Assembly: GCA_947484245.1 (NCBI GenBank)
Contig: CANKOT010000125.1
Span: 1 to 6,584, forward strand
Reading direction: 5' to 3'
From: Comamonadaceae bacterium
GTDB taxonomy: Bacteria; Pseudomonadota; Gammaproteobacteria; Burkholderiales; Burkholderiaceae
Length of the DNA: 6,584 nt
Shown piece after piece: positions 1 through 5,938 of this stretch (the stretch's first letter is position 1; every line of letters starts with the position of its first letter). The translations under genes and the position numbers were made by a program. Under the pieces are notes generated by a model that was not told the DNA's origin, did no database searches, and worked only from the letters and a program-made list of their open reading frames with translations.

Positions 1-26
1 AAAAGAAAGGCATCTCACAGGATGCC
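1..26 (-). terminator. Intrinsic terminator of the etfBA operon
   Basis: Read on the minus strand, GGCATC (21-26) pairs perfectly with GATGCC (9-14) across the 6-base loop CTGTGA. The stem is followed at once by TTTCTTTT (1-8). It lies 33 bases past the etfA stop, where the end of the etfBA transcript is expected. The stem is short (6 bp, 4 of them G-C) and the T tract is broken by one C, so termination may be incomplete. The tract reaches the window edge and may be longer. Confidence 0.7.
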
Positions 27-59
27 CTTCAAACTCACATTCAAATTCAATCAAGCGCT

Positions 60-992
60 TCAAAGAGCATTGACCAATTCAGGCACAGCCACAAACAGAT
101 CGGCTTCCAAACCATAATCAGCCACACTGAAGATGGGTGCTTCAGCATCCTTGTTGATGGCCACAATGACCTTGCTGTCTTTCATGCCGGCCAAGTGCTG
201 AATGGCGCCCGAAATACCGCAAGCCACATACAACTGAGGTGCCACAATTTTGCCAGTTTGGCCCACTTGCCAATCATTGGGGGCATAGCCAGCATCCACC
301 GCAGCGCGGCTTGCGCCCATGGCAGCACCCAGCTTGTCAGCCAAAGGGGTGATGACTTCTGCAAACTTTTCTGCACTGCCCAAAGCGCGGCCACCGGACA
401 CAATGATCTTTGCGGCCGTGAGTTCTGGACGATCGTTCTTGGCAATCTCGCTGCCTTTGAATGAACTCTTGCCACTGTCAACAGCGGCTACAGCAGTTTC
501 AATGCTGGCTGAACCACCTGTGGCGCCTGCGGCGTCAAAACCTGTTGTGCGAACCGTCAAGACCTTGACCGAGTCTTTGCTTTGCACAGTTGCAATGGCA
601 TTGCCTGCATAAATAGGACGCTCAAATGTGTCGCTGGACAATACCAATGTGACATCACTCAATTGCGCCACATCCAACTTGGCAGCCACACGAGGCGCCA
701 CGTTTTTGCCAGCTGCTGTTGCAGGGAACAAGATGTGGGTGTAGTTGCCAGCAATGGCCAACACTTGGGCCGCCACATTTTCTGCCAAGCTATGGGCCAG
801 GCCTTCTGCGTCGGCATGAATAACTTTAGACACACCTGCAATTTGAGCAGCAGCTTGCGCTGCTGCACCGGCGTTGTAACCCGCTACCAAAACGTGAACA
901 TCGCCACCACAAGCCACAGCGGCTGTGACAGTGTTCAAAGTTGCACCCTTGATAGATGCGTTGTCGTGTTCTGCAATAACTAAAGCGCTCAT
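60..992 (-). CDS. etfA: Electron transfer flavoprotein subunit alpha (FAD-binding)
   Basis: Alpha subunit of the soluble heterodimeric flavoprotein that takes electrons from acyl-CoA and related dehydrogenases and hands them to ETF:quinone oxidoreductase. The 310 residues match the usual length. Residues 1-185 look like the N-terminal alpha/beta domain. The C-terminal FAD domain (about 195-310) shows the family blocks SGGR (199-202), GQTG (244-247), GISGAIQH (259-266), INKD (279-282) and VADYGL (290-295). The start ATG at 990-992 overlaps the etfB stop by 4 bases (ATGA), so the two are translationally coupled. A weak AAGG lies 7 bases upstream of the ATG. The stop is TGA at 60-62. The protein is rich in alanine and valine, as usual for EtfA. 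Nothing is missing or broken. Identification rests on family motifs and the adjoining etfB. Confidence 0.97.
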   Translation of the reverse strand: MSALVIAEHDNASIKGATLNTVTAAVACGGDVHVLVAGYNAGAAAQAAAQIAGVSKVIHADAEGLAHSLAENVAAQVLAIAGNYTHILFPATAAGKNVAPRVAAKLDVAQLSDVTLVLSSDTFERPIYAGNAIATVQSKDSVKVLTVRTTGFDAAGATGGSASIETAVAAVDSGKSSFKGSEIAKNDRPELTAAKIIVSGGRALGSAEKFAEVITPLADKLGAAMGASRAAVDAGYAPNDWQVGQTGKIVAPQLYVACGISGAIQHLAGMKDSKVIVAINKDAEAPIFSVADYGLEADLFVAVPELVNAL

Positions 993-1747
993 GAAATGAC
1001 CTTTGATACGTTTTTCAATTTATCAACCAATGTGGCAACATCCGGCACCTTGATACCTGCTGACCGCTTGGGCGGCTCAGACACTTTCAAGGTGGTAATG
1101 CGAGGCGAAACATCCACATCCAAGTCTTCAGGCTTGTAGGTGTCGAGTTGTTTTTTCTTGGCCTTCATGATGTTGGGCAAGGTGACGTAGCGTGGTTCGT
1201 TCAGTCGCAAGTCTGTGGTGATGACTGCGGGCATAGAAAGAGACAAAATTTCTAGACCGCCATCGATTTCGCGCGTGACGTGTACTTTGCCATCGACCAG
1301 TTCTACTTTGGAAGCAAAGGTGGCTTGAGGCAAGTCGGCCAATGCCGCCAACATTTGACCCGTCTGATTGCAATCATCGTCAATGGCTTGCTTGCCCAAG
1401 ATGATCAAGCCAGGCTGCTCTTTGTCGACCAAGGCTTTGAGCAACTTGGCAACAGCCAAAGGTTGCAATTCCATGTCAGCAGGTGTTTCCACCAAAATGG
1501 CGCGATCGGCACCAATGGCCATAGCGGTACGCAATGTTTCTTGGCACTGCGTGACACCGCAAGACACTGCAATCACTTCTGTGGCAATGCCCTTTTCTTT
1601 TAAACGAACGGCTTCCTCAACAGCAATCTCGTCGAAGGGGTTCATGCTCATTTTGACGTTGGCGATATCCACACCTGTACCGTCAGATTTGACGCGCACT
1701 TTCACGTTGTAATCAACAACCCGCTTAACGGGAACAAGAATCTTCAT
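989..1747 (-). CDS. etfB: Electron transfer flavoprotein subunit beta (AMP-binding)
   Basis: Beta subunit of the electron transfer flavoprotein. It binds structural AMP and carries the loop that docks to partner dehydrogenases. The 252 residues are near the usual length. Visible family blocks are [14 protein letters not shown] at the N-terminus, NPFDE (36-40), [14 protein letters not shown] (118-131, nucleotide-binding region) and the classic EtfB signature [20 protein letters not shown] (179-198). That signature contains the recognition loop around residues 189-200. The start ATG at 1745-1747 has GGAG (minus strand, 1755-1758) 7 bases upstream, which settles the start. It is the first gene of the etfBA operon, and its stop TGA overlaps the etfA start. 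The NPFDE and DNQ-type blocks fit the ordinary beta-oxidation ETF, not the bifurcating FixBA type. That distinction is from memory and not proved by the sequence. Confidence 0.97.
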   Translation of the reverse strand: MKILVPVKRVVDYNVKVRVKSDGTGVDIANVKMSMNPFDEIAVEEAVRLKEKGIATEVIAVSCGVTQCQETLRTAMAIGADRAILVETPADMELQPLAVAKLLKALVDKEQPGLIILGKQAIDDDCNQTGQMLAALADLPQATFASKVELVDGKVHVTREIDGGLEILSLSMPAVITTDLRLNEPRYVTLPNIMKAKKKQLDTYKPEDLDVDVSPRITTLKVSEPPKRSAGIKVPDVATLVDKLKNVSKVIS

Positions 1748-1793
1748 GAAATATCTCCACTGATATCAAAAACCAAGCGCCTGAAAAGCTCGC

Positions 1794-1820
1794 ATCGTAT
1801 TGACGTTACGTAAACGTCAA
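1794..1820 (-). promoter_or_regulatory. Candidate sigma-70 promoter for etfBA
   Basis: On the minus strand TTGACG (1815-1820, 5 of 6 to the -35 consensus) is followed 15 bases later by TACGAT (1794-1799, 4 of 6 to the -10 consensus). The spacer is 2 bases shorter than ideal. Transcription would start near 1787, giving a leader of about 40 bases to etfB. The -35 element lies inside the palindrome at 1799-1821, and the -10 touches its other end, so a bound regulator would occupy the promoter. The elements are assigned by eye only. Confidence 0.4.
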
Positions 1821-1821
1821 T
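1799..1821. promoter_or_regulatory. Palindromic operator candidate on the etfB promoter
   Basis: ATTGACGTT (1799-1807) and AACGTCAAT (1813-1821) are perfect inverted repeats of 9 bases around the 5-base spacer ACGTA. ACGT occurs three times (1803, 1808 and 1814). From memory, the TTGACGT/ACGTAAACGTCAA style resembles sites of LiuR, a MerR-family regulator of branched-chain amino acid and acyl-CoA catabolism in proteobacteria. An etf operon would be a sensible target. The palindrome is seen directly. The regulator name is an inference, and no regulator gene lies in the window. Confidence 0.6.
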
Positions 1822-1935
1822 TGTGCATCAAATTTTCATTAAGGAGGCCCCAGGCCCAACAAAAAAGCACGATCGTTCGAATTTTAGACCTGTTTGATAA
1901 AAACTCATTGATCATAGGCTTATCGTACCCTCGGG

Positions 1936-1963
1936 AATTCACCAACCAATCGGTTGGTGAATT
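1936..1963. promoter_or_regulatory. Perfect 12-base-arm palindrome upstream of dctP (operator candidate)
   Basis: AATTCACCAACC (1936-1947) and GGTTGGTGAATT (1952-1963) are perfect inverted repeats separated by AATC. No T tract follows on either strand, and the site lies in a divergent intergenic region, so a protein-binding dyad is more likely than a terminator. The ACCAACC-N4-GGTTGGT core has the look of a TetR-family operator, but other dimeric regulators are possible. Its centre is about 65 bases before the dctP start site predicted from the 1979-2008 promoter. That position is more typical of activation than of simple blocking, unless another promoter is used. Confidence 0.65.
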
Positions 1964-1978
1964 AGGGTTAAGATAAAT

Positions 1979-2008
1979 TTGCATTAACACTTGCATTTCA
2001 ATTATATT
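1979..2008 (+). promoter_or_regulatory. Candidate promoter of the dctPQM-hydrolase operon
   Basis: TTGCAT (1979-1984) and TATATT (2003-2008) are separated by 18 bases in an A+T-rich stretch, giving a plausible sigma-70 promoter with a start near 2015 and a leader of about 20 bases. TTGCATT recurs at 1991-1997, 12 bases on, so the -35 match may instead be part of a repeated binding motif. The assignment is by eye and moderately supported. Confidence 0.4.
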
Positions 2009-2035
2009 TTGTAACCAAATTAATGGAGCACTCGG

Positions 2036-3052
2036 ATGAAAAATACTTTGATGGCCGTCACAGCGGCAGCACTCGCCGGCTTCAGCGGCTTGGCACAAGC
2101 ACAAACCGTGTTGACAGTTTCAAGCTGGGTGCCTCCTACGCACGGTCTGTCAGTTTCTCAAAAAGAATGGTGTGATGACCTTGCGACCAAAACCTCAAAT
2201 CGCGTTCGTTGCAACATCCTTCCCCGTGCCGTCACCCCAGCGCCAGGCACTTTTGACGCAGTTAGAAATGGCTTGGTCGATGTTTCATTTACCGTGCATG
2301 GATACACACCTGGCCGTTTTGTGATGACACAAATGGCCGAATTTCCCTTCTTGGGTGACCGTGCAGAGCCCTTGTCTGTGGCATTCAACCGAATTGCCAG
2401 CAAGAACCCAGAGTTCACAGCTGAACACCAAGGCGTCAAAATTTTGGGCTATTTCACCCACGGCCCTGGCATCATTTTCAACACCAAAAAACCCATTACC
2501 CGCGTTGAAGACTTGCAAGGTCTTAAATTCCGGATTGGGGGTGGCATGGTCAATGAGATCTCCAAACAGCTCGACATGAACGTCACTCTCAAACCAGCAC
2601 CTGAATCTTACGAGCTATTGTCTAGCGGCGTGATGGATGGCACCTTGTTCCCTGCGGAGTCCACAGACTCCTTCAAAATTGACAAGATCATCAAGCACGC
2701 TACTCAGGTTCCAGGCGGTCTCTACAACACCAGCTTCGTCTTCATGATGAACCCTGCCAAATACAACAGCCTCTCAGCCGAAGACAAAAAAGTTGTGGAT
2801 GAGTTGTCTGGTGAAGCCGTGGCAAGTCGCTTTGGCAAAGCTTGGGACCGTGTGGATGCTCAGGCTTTGGCCAACATGCAAAAAAATGGCGTTAAAGTCA
2901 TCAAAGCCGACAATGGTTTTGTCAGCGGCATTACAGTGCGTGTGAGCAAGCTCGAGCGGGACTGGGCCCAAGCCGCCAAAGCCAAAGGTCTGAAAGACCC
3001 ATCGGCTACATTGGCTGAATTCCGCGCTGAAATTGCCAAGCTGCAAAAGTAA
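2036..3052 (+). CDS. dctP: TRAP transporter periplasmic solute-binding protein, DctP family
   Basis: Extracytoplasmic binding protein that captures a carboxylate in the periplasm and delivers it to the DctQM membrane subunits. At 338 residues it is of normal family length. A signal peptide covers residues 1-22 (MKN, hydrophobic AVTAAALAGFSGLA, then AQA before Q23), with likely cleavage after A22. The mature protein carries DctP blocks: HGYTPGRF (88-95), VEDLQGLKFRIGG (157-169) and MNPAKYNSLSAEDKKVVDEL (238-257). R166 sits where the family arginine that salt-bridges the substrate carboxylate is found. C46 and C59 could form a periplasmic disulfide. The start ATG has GGAG (2025-2028) 7 bases upstream. 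The substrate cannot be read from the sequence; a C4-dicarboxylate is only the default label, and keto acids or other organic acids are equally possible. A strong terminator follows the gene. Confidence 0.93.
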   Translation: MKNTLMAVTAAALAGFSGLAQAQTVLTVSSWVPPTHGLSVSQKEWCDDLATKTSNRVRCNILPRAVTPAPGTFDAVRNGLVDVSFTVHGYTPGRFVMTQMAEFPFLGDRAEPLSVAFNRIASKNPEFTAEHQGVKILGYFTHGPGIIFNTKKPITRVEDLQGLKFRIGGGMVNEISKQLDMNVTLKPAPESYELLSSGVMDGTLFPAESTDSFKIDKIIKHATQVPGGLYNTSFVFMMNPAKYNSLSAEDKKVVDELSGEAVASRFGKAWDRVDAQALANMQKNGVKVIKADNGFVSGITVRVSKLERDWAQAAKAKGLKDPSATLAEFRAEIAKLQK

Positions 3053-3064
3053 AAGTGATCAAAG

Positions 3065-3091
3065 CTTCCCTGGGCTGATTTTCTAGGGAAG
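3065..3091 (+). other. Stem-loop downstream of dctP
   Basis: CTTCCCT (3065-3071) pairs perfectly with AGGGAAG (3085-3091). The stem can extend inward by a G-T, a G-C and a G-T pair, leaving the loop CTGATTT. TAAAGAGC follows, not a T tract, so this is not a typical intrinsic terminator. It stands 13 bases ahead of the true terminator and could protect the 3' end of dctP mRNA or pause polymerase. The fold is seen, the role inferred. Confidence 0.45.
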
Positions 3092-3104
3092 TAAAGAGCA
3101 CCAG

Positions 3105-3138
3105 CGGTATTTGCCCTTTCAGCAAATACCGTTTTTTT
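3105..3138 (+). terminator. Strong intrinsic terminator between dctP and dctQ
   Basis: CGGTATTTGC (3105-3114) and GCAAATACCG (3122-3131) form a perfect 10-bp stem with the 7-base loop CCTTTCA, directly followed by seven T (3132-3138). This is a textbook Rho-independent terminator on the plus strand. It ends only 9 bases before the dctQ start. Because dctQM lack another evident promoter, partial read-through is the likely purpose, giving much more binding protein than membrane subunits. Confidence 0.88.
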
Positions 3139-3147
3139 ATGGGTTGA

Positions 3148-3633
3148 ATGTTGAAAAAATTAATTGAAATTCTGTGCGGAACTCTGGCTGGTCTTGCCTT
3201 GTTTGCCATCATGGTCCTGACATTTTTTGATGTCTCTGGCAGAAAAATGCTGTCTCATTCCATCACGGGTTCTTTGGAACTGACCGAATTGTTGATGGTC
3301 GTGGTCATTTTTGCGGCACTCCCCTTAGTCTCTCTGAAAGGAGAGCACGTGGTGTTCGATTCGTTGGACGGCATGCTGCCCAGTTGGGTTCGAAAAATTC
3401 AACAAGGCCTGGTTCACATCATCTGCGCAGCTTTGCTGTTTGGCTTGGCTTACCTCATGTGGCAAACAGGCGCTGAGTTTGCTGCTACGGGCGAAACCAC
3501 TGCCCAACTTAAAATCACCAAGGCTCCGTTCATTCTGGGTATGGGGGTTTTATGCGGCTTGGCTGGCATGGTGCATCTGGCCAAAGCATTTCTACCCCAA
3601 CATGAAAATGCCTCAGAAGGAGGCACGCTGTGA
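3148..3633 (+). CDS. dctQ: TRAP transporter small permease subunit, DctQ family
   Basis: Small membrane subunit of the TRAP transporter, which partners DctM in the inner membrane. The 161 residues and four hydrophobic segments (about 10-28, 46-64, 86-107 and 128-148) are standard for DctQ. Family features include D28 with R32 after the first segment, the ELTE stretch (44-47) before the second, and KGEHVVFD (64-71). The start is fixed because TGA (3145-3147) immediately precedes the ATG in frame. No good Shine-Dalgarno is visible: only GGG (3141-3143) lies upstream, next to the T tract of the terminator, so translation initiation may be weak. The 3' end overlaps dctM by 4 bases (GTGA). Low transcription through the terminator and weak initiation would both lower DctQ relative to DctP. 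Confidence 0.9.
   Translation: MLKKLIEILCGTLAGLALFAIMVLTFFDVSGRKMLSHSITGSLELTELLMVVVIFAALPLVSLKGEHVVFDSLDGMLPSWVRKIQQGLVHIICAALLFGLAYLMWQTGAEFAATGETTAQLKITKAPFILGMGVLCGLAGMVHLAKAFLPQHENASEGGTL
3617..3623 (+). promoter_or_regulatory. Ribosome binding site deciding the GTG start of dctM
   Basis: AAGGAGG inside the end of dctQ is a full match to the anti-Shine-Dalgarno sequence, 6 bases before the GTG at 3630. It is the best ribosome site in the window and supports the GTG start that overlaps the dctQ stop. Confidence 0.85.
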
Positions 3634-4922
3634 CCGAAGCTTTGCTTGGATTCTTGGCCATCTTTATCATGGCCCTTTTGCGCATGCCTTTGGCTTTCTC
3701 CATGGGCTTGGTAGGCGTTGTGGGCATCGGCTTGACGCGCGGTTGGATGCCGGCCTTGGCCAGTACCGCGCAAGTGGTGCACGAAACAGGTTTCGCTTAC
3801 ACCTTGTCGGTCATTCCGCTGTTCATCTTGATGGGCAACTTTGTCGCGCGCGCTGGTTTGGCCCATGAGCTTTTTCATGCCGCCTACACTTTCATTGGGC
3901 ACCGCAAGGGCGGACTGGCACATGCCACCATTGCGGCTTGCGCAGGATTTGGCGCCATTTGTGGCTCATCTATTGCCACAGCCGCCACCATGGGCAAAGT
4001 GGCCTACCCTTCCATGAAACGATTGGGTTACAGCGATGCCATGTCCACGGGGGTGATTGCTGCTGGCGGCACTTTGGGCATCATGATCCCACCTTCCACC
4101 ATTCTCGTGATCTACGGCATCATCACGGAAACTCACATTGGCAAATTGTTTGCCGCAGGGGTTCTGCCGGGTATTTTGACTGCGTGTCTCATGATGGTGG
4201 CAATTGTCTTGATGACTTGGCACGATCCAGAACACGCGCCTGCAGGTGAGAAATTCACTTGGTCACAGCGCTTACAAGCCGTCCGCGGGATCTGGGGTGT
4301 TTTGGTTTTGGTGGTGTTGGTATTGGGCGGCATCTACGGCGGATTTTTCACCGCCACCGAGGGTTCTGGCATGGGTGCCACGGGTGCTTTTCTTTTTGCA
4401 CTGGCCCGTAAAGCGCTGAGTTGGAAGGTGTTCATGCAGGTTCTAATCGAATCAGCTCGAACCACCGCCATGCTGTTTACCTTACTGATTGCTGCCACGA
4501 TCTTTGCCAACTTCGTCAACTACACCAGCCTGCCATTTGAGCTCAAAGACTGGATCACCCAGCTAGGTCTGTCGCCCATCATGATTGTTGCGGCCATGAT
4601 GTTGATTTATGTGGTGTTAGGCACAGTCATGGAAGAGCTGACCATGGTGCTGCTCACCATTCCGCTGTTTTTCCCCATCGTGATGCAATTGGGTTTTGAT
4701 CCAGTCTGGTTTGGCGTGTTGATCGTCATGGTGATTCAAATTGGACTCATTTCTCCGCCCGTCGGCATGAACCTCTTTGTGCTAAACGCCTTGTTGCCCA
4801 ACGTTGGTCTTGGCGCCATCTTTCGGGGCGTCTGGCCCATGGTGTTGGTGCTGATCATCACGCTGGGCATTTTGTTAGCCTTCCCAGGCATCAGCCTGTG
4901 GTTACCTTCAATGATGGATTGA
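3630..4922 (+). CDS. dctM: TRAP transporter large permease subunit, DctM family
   Basis: Large membrane subunit that forms the transport path and couples solute uptake to the sodium or proton gradient. At 430 residues it is of typical length, with about a dozen hydrophobic segments from residue 2 to about 424. Conserved family blocks include FGAICGSSIATAATMGKVAYP (residues 107-127), a GTLGIMIPPS block (147-156), GGFFTATE (237-244), GTVMEELTM (331-339) and the ISPPVGMNLFV block (374-384). The two SPP/PPS-type segments fit the two inverted halves of the ion-transporter superfamily. It starts with GTG, overlapping the dctQ stop as GTGA, behind a perfect AAGGAGG. The stop TGA (4920-4922) lies 2 bases before the preferred start of the hydrolase. 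Complete, with no sign of damage. Confidence 0.95.
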   Translation: MTEALLGFLAIFIMALLRMPLAFSMGLVGVVGIGLTRGWMPALASTAQVVHETGFAYTLSVIPLFILMGNFVARAGLAHELFHAAYTFIGHRKGGLAHATIAACAGFGAICGSSIATAATMGKVAYPSMKRLGYSDAMSTGVIAAGGTLGIMIPPSTILVIYGIITETHIGKLFAAGVLPGILTACLMMVAIVLMTWHDPEHAPAGEKFTWSQRLQAVRGIWGVLVLVVLVLGGIYGGFFTATEGSGMGATGAFLFALARKALSWKVFMQVLIESARTTAMLFTLLIAATIFANFVNYTSLPFELKDWITQLGLSPIMIVAAMMLIYVVLGTVMEELTMVLLTIPLFFPIVMQLGFDPVWFGVLIVMVIQIGLISPPVGMNLFVLNALLPNVGLGAIFRGVWPMVLVLIITLGILLAFPGISLWLPSMMD

Positions 4923-4924
4923 CC

Positions 4925-5872
4925 ATGTTAGACCCTCAAGCTCAAGCCCTGATGCAACTCATGATTGAGAAAGGTGTGCCGCCTGTGTACACCCTCTCAC
5001 CCTCAGATGCACGCGCGTTTTATCGGTCTCGCCGCGCATTCACCCAACCCGATGCACCCGAGGTGTTCAAAGTAGAAGACAAAGTGGTTTCAGCCAACGG
5101 CGTGAATGTGCCAGTCCGCGTGTATCACCCTCACGCCGCGCAAAGTCAAAAGACCTTGCCTGGCTTGGTCTATCTTCATGGCGGTGGCTGGACCATTGGC
5201 GACCTTGACACGCACGACGTGCTGTGCCGAAACTTGTGCCTTCAAGCTGAGGTGGTGGTGGTATCTGTGGATTACCGCACGGGGCCTGAGCACAAGTTTC
5301 CTGCGGCTTATGACGACACCTTGGCGGCTTTCAACTGGACGGTGTCACAAGCTGCAAGTTTAGGCATAGATCCCCAACGCATTGCCGTTGGCGGTGACAG
5401 TGCAGGTGGCAACTTGTCTGCTGCAGCCTGCATTGGGCTGAGAGATGACAAAGCAACTTCTATTCAACCAGCTTTTCAGTTGCTCATTTATCCTGCCACC
5501 ATCATGTGGCAAGACACAGCGTCTTATCACGCCAATGGCAAAGACTACATGCTCACCAAAGAGTCCATTGCCTACTACACCGAAAACTATTTGCGTAGCC
5601 GCGAAGATGCCAAAGATTGGCGTGCCTCCCCCCAGCTTGCAAAAAGTCACGCAAACCTTCCACCCGCTTTTGTCATGACGGCTGGTTTTGATCCTTTGCG
5701 CGACGAGGGTTTGATGTATGCCGACGCATTGTCCAAAGCCGGTGTGTCAGCACAATATGTTTGTTTTGAACGCCAAATTCATGGCTTCATCACCATGGGC
5801 CGCGTGATGCAGGAGGCCAATACGGCTGTCAGTTTGAGCGCTTCAGTCTTGAAGGCCAACTTACATCGATGA
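4925..5872 (+). CDS. Alpha/beta hydrolase, hormone-sensitive-lipase (family IV) esterase
   Basis: Predicted cytoplasmic serine esterase acting on small carboxylic esters or lactones. The catalytic set is complete: oxyanion motif HGGG (85-88), nucleophile S159 in GDSAGG, acid D256 in DPLRDE and base H286 in HGF, numbered from the ATG at 4925. YR and EHKFPAAYDD near residues 117-131 are also typical of the family. At 315 residues it has normal length. There is no signal peptide. A GTG at 4898 would add 9 residues and overlap dctM by 25 bases. I prefer the ATG at 4925 because it follows the dctM stop by 2 bases and MLDPQAQALM is a usual N-terminus for this family. The ribosome site is weak (GGA, 4915-4917), suggesting reinitiation after dctM. 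Its place as last gene of the TRAP operon suggests it acts on the imported compound. The true substrate is unknown. Confidence 0.92.
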   Translation: MLDPQAQALMQLMIEKGVPPVYTLSPSDARAFYRSRRAFTQPDAPEVFKVEDKVVSANGVNVPVRVYHPHAAQSQKTLPGLVYLHGGGWTIGDLDTHDVLCRNLCLQAEVVVVSVDYRTGPEHKFPAAYDDTLAAFNWTVSQAASLGIDPQRIAVGGDSAGGNLSAAACIGLRDDKATSIQPAFQLLIYPATIMWQDTASYHANGKDYMLTKESIAYYTENYLRSREDAKDWRASPQLAKSHANLPPAFVMTAGFDPLRDEGLMYADALSKAGVSAQYVCFERQIHGFITMGRVMQEANTAVSLSASVLKANLHR

Positions 5873-5882
5873 AGCGCATGTA

Positions 5883-5929
5883 TTGATTCTTTGCATTGAA
5901 TCAAAGCGCTCATGAAACGCTTTGATGAG
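5883..5929. terminator. Overlapping hairpins between convergent genes, possible bidirectional terminator
   Basis: ATCAAAGCG (5900-5908) pairs perfectly with CGCTTTGAT (5918-5926) over a 9-base loop. A competing stem, TTGATTC (5883-5889) with GAATCAA (5898-5904), shares its right arm with the first, so only one can form. A third pairing is CTCAT (5909-5913) with ATGAG (5925-5929). No clear T tract follows on either strand, so intrinsic termination is uncertain. The position between two facing stop codons favours an end-of-transcript role. Confidence 0.45.
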
Positions 5930-5938
5930 TGTCCGCTT

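Noticed and set aside
582..983. Plus-strand open frame of 133 residues opposite etfA
   Set aside because: It is a shadow of etfA, which has clear family motifs. The shadow protein is rich in cysteine and histidine with no recognisable fold or ribosome site.
1841..1847. Perfect AAGGAGG ribosome site on the plus strand
   Set aside because: No ATG, GTG or TTG follows at a usable distance, so there is no gene behind it.
1980..1995. Possible sigma-54 promoter before dctP, since dct genes are often sigma-54 dependent
   Set aside because: TTGCA at 1991-1995 fits the -12 box, but the required GG at -24 is absent (TGCATTA stands there), so the match is poor.
1817..2104. 95-residue minus-strand open frame across the etfB-dctP intergenic region and into dctP
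   Set aside because: It covers both regulatory elements and the dctP start and signal peptide. It has no ribosome site and a composition unlike a real protein. The shorter version starting at 1915 (32 residues) also lacks a convincing ribosome site.
3139..3147. Two-codon open frame ATG GGT TGA directly before dctQ
   Set aside because: It has no ribosome site and lies at the terminator T tract, so it is most likely chance.
3440..3923. Long open frames of 142 and 157 residues overlapping dctQ and dctM on either strand
   Set aside because: These are shadows in other frames of the well-supported TRAP membrane subunits.
4898..4924. GTG at 4898 as the start of the hydrolase
   Set aside because: It would add nine residues encoded by the end of dctM. 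The ATG at 4925 gives a family-like N-terminus and the expected close spacing to the dctM stop.
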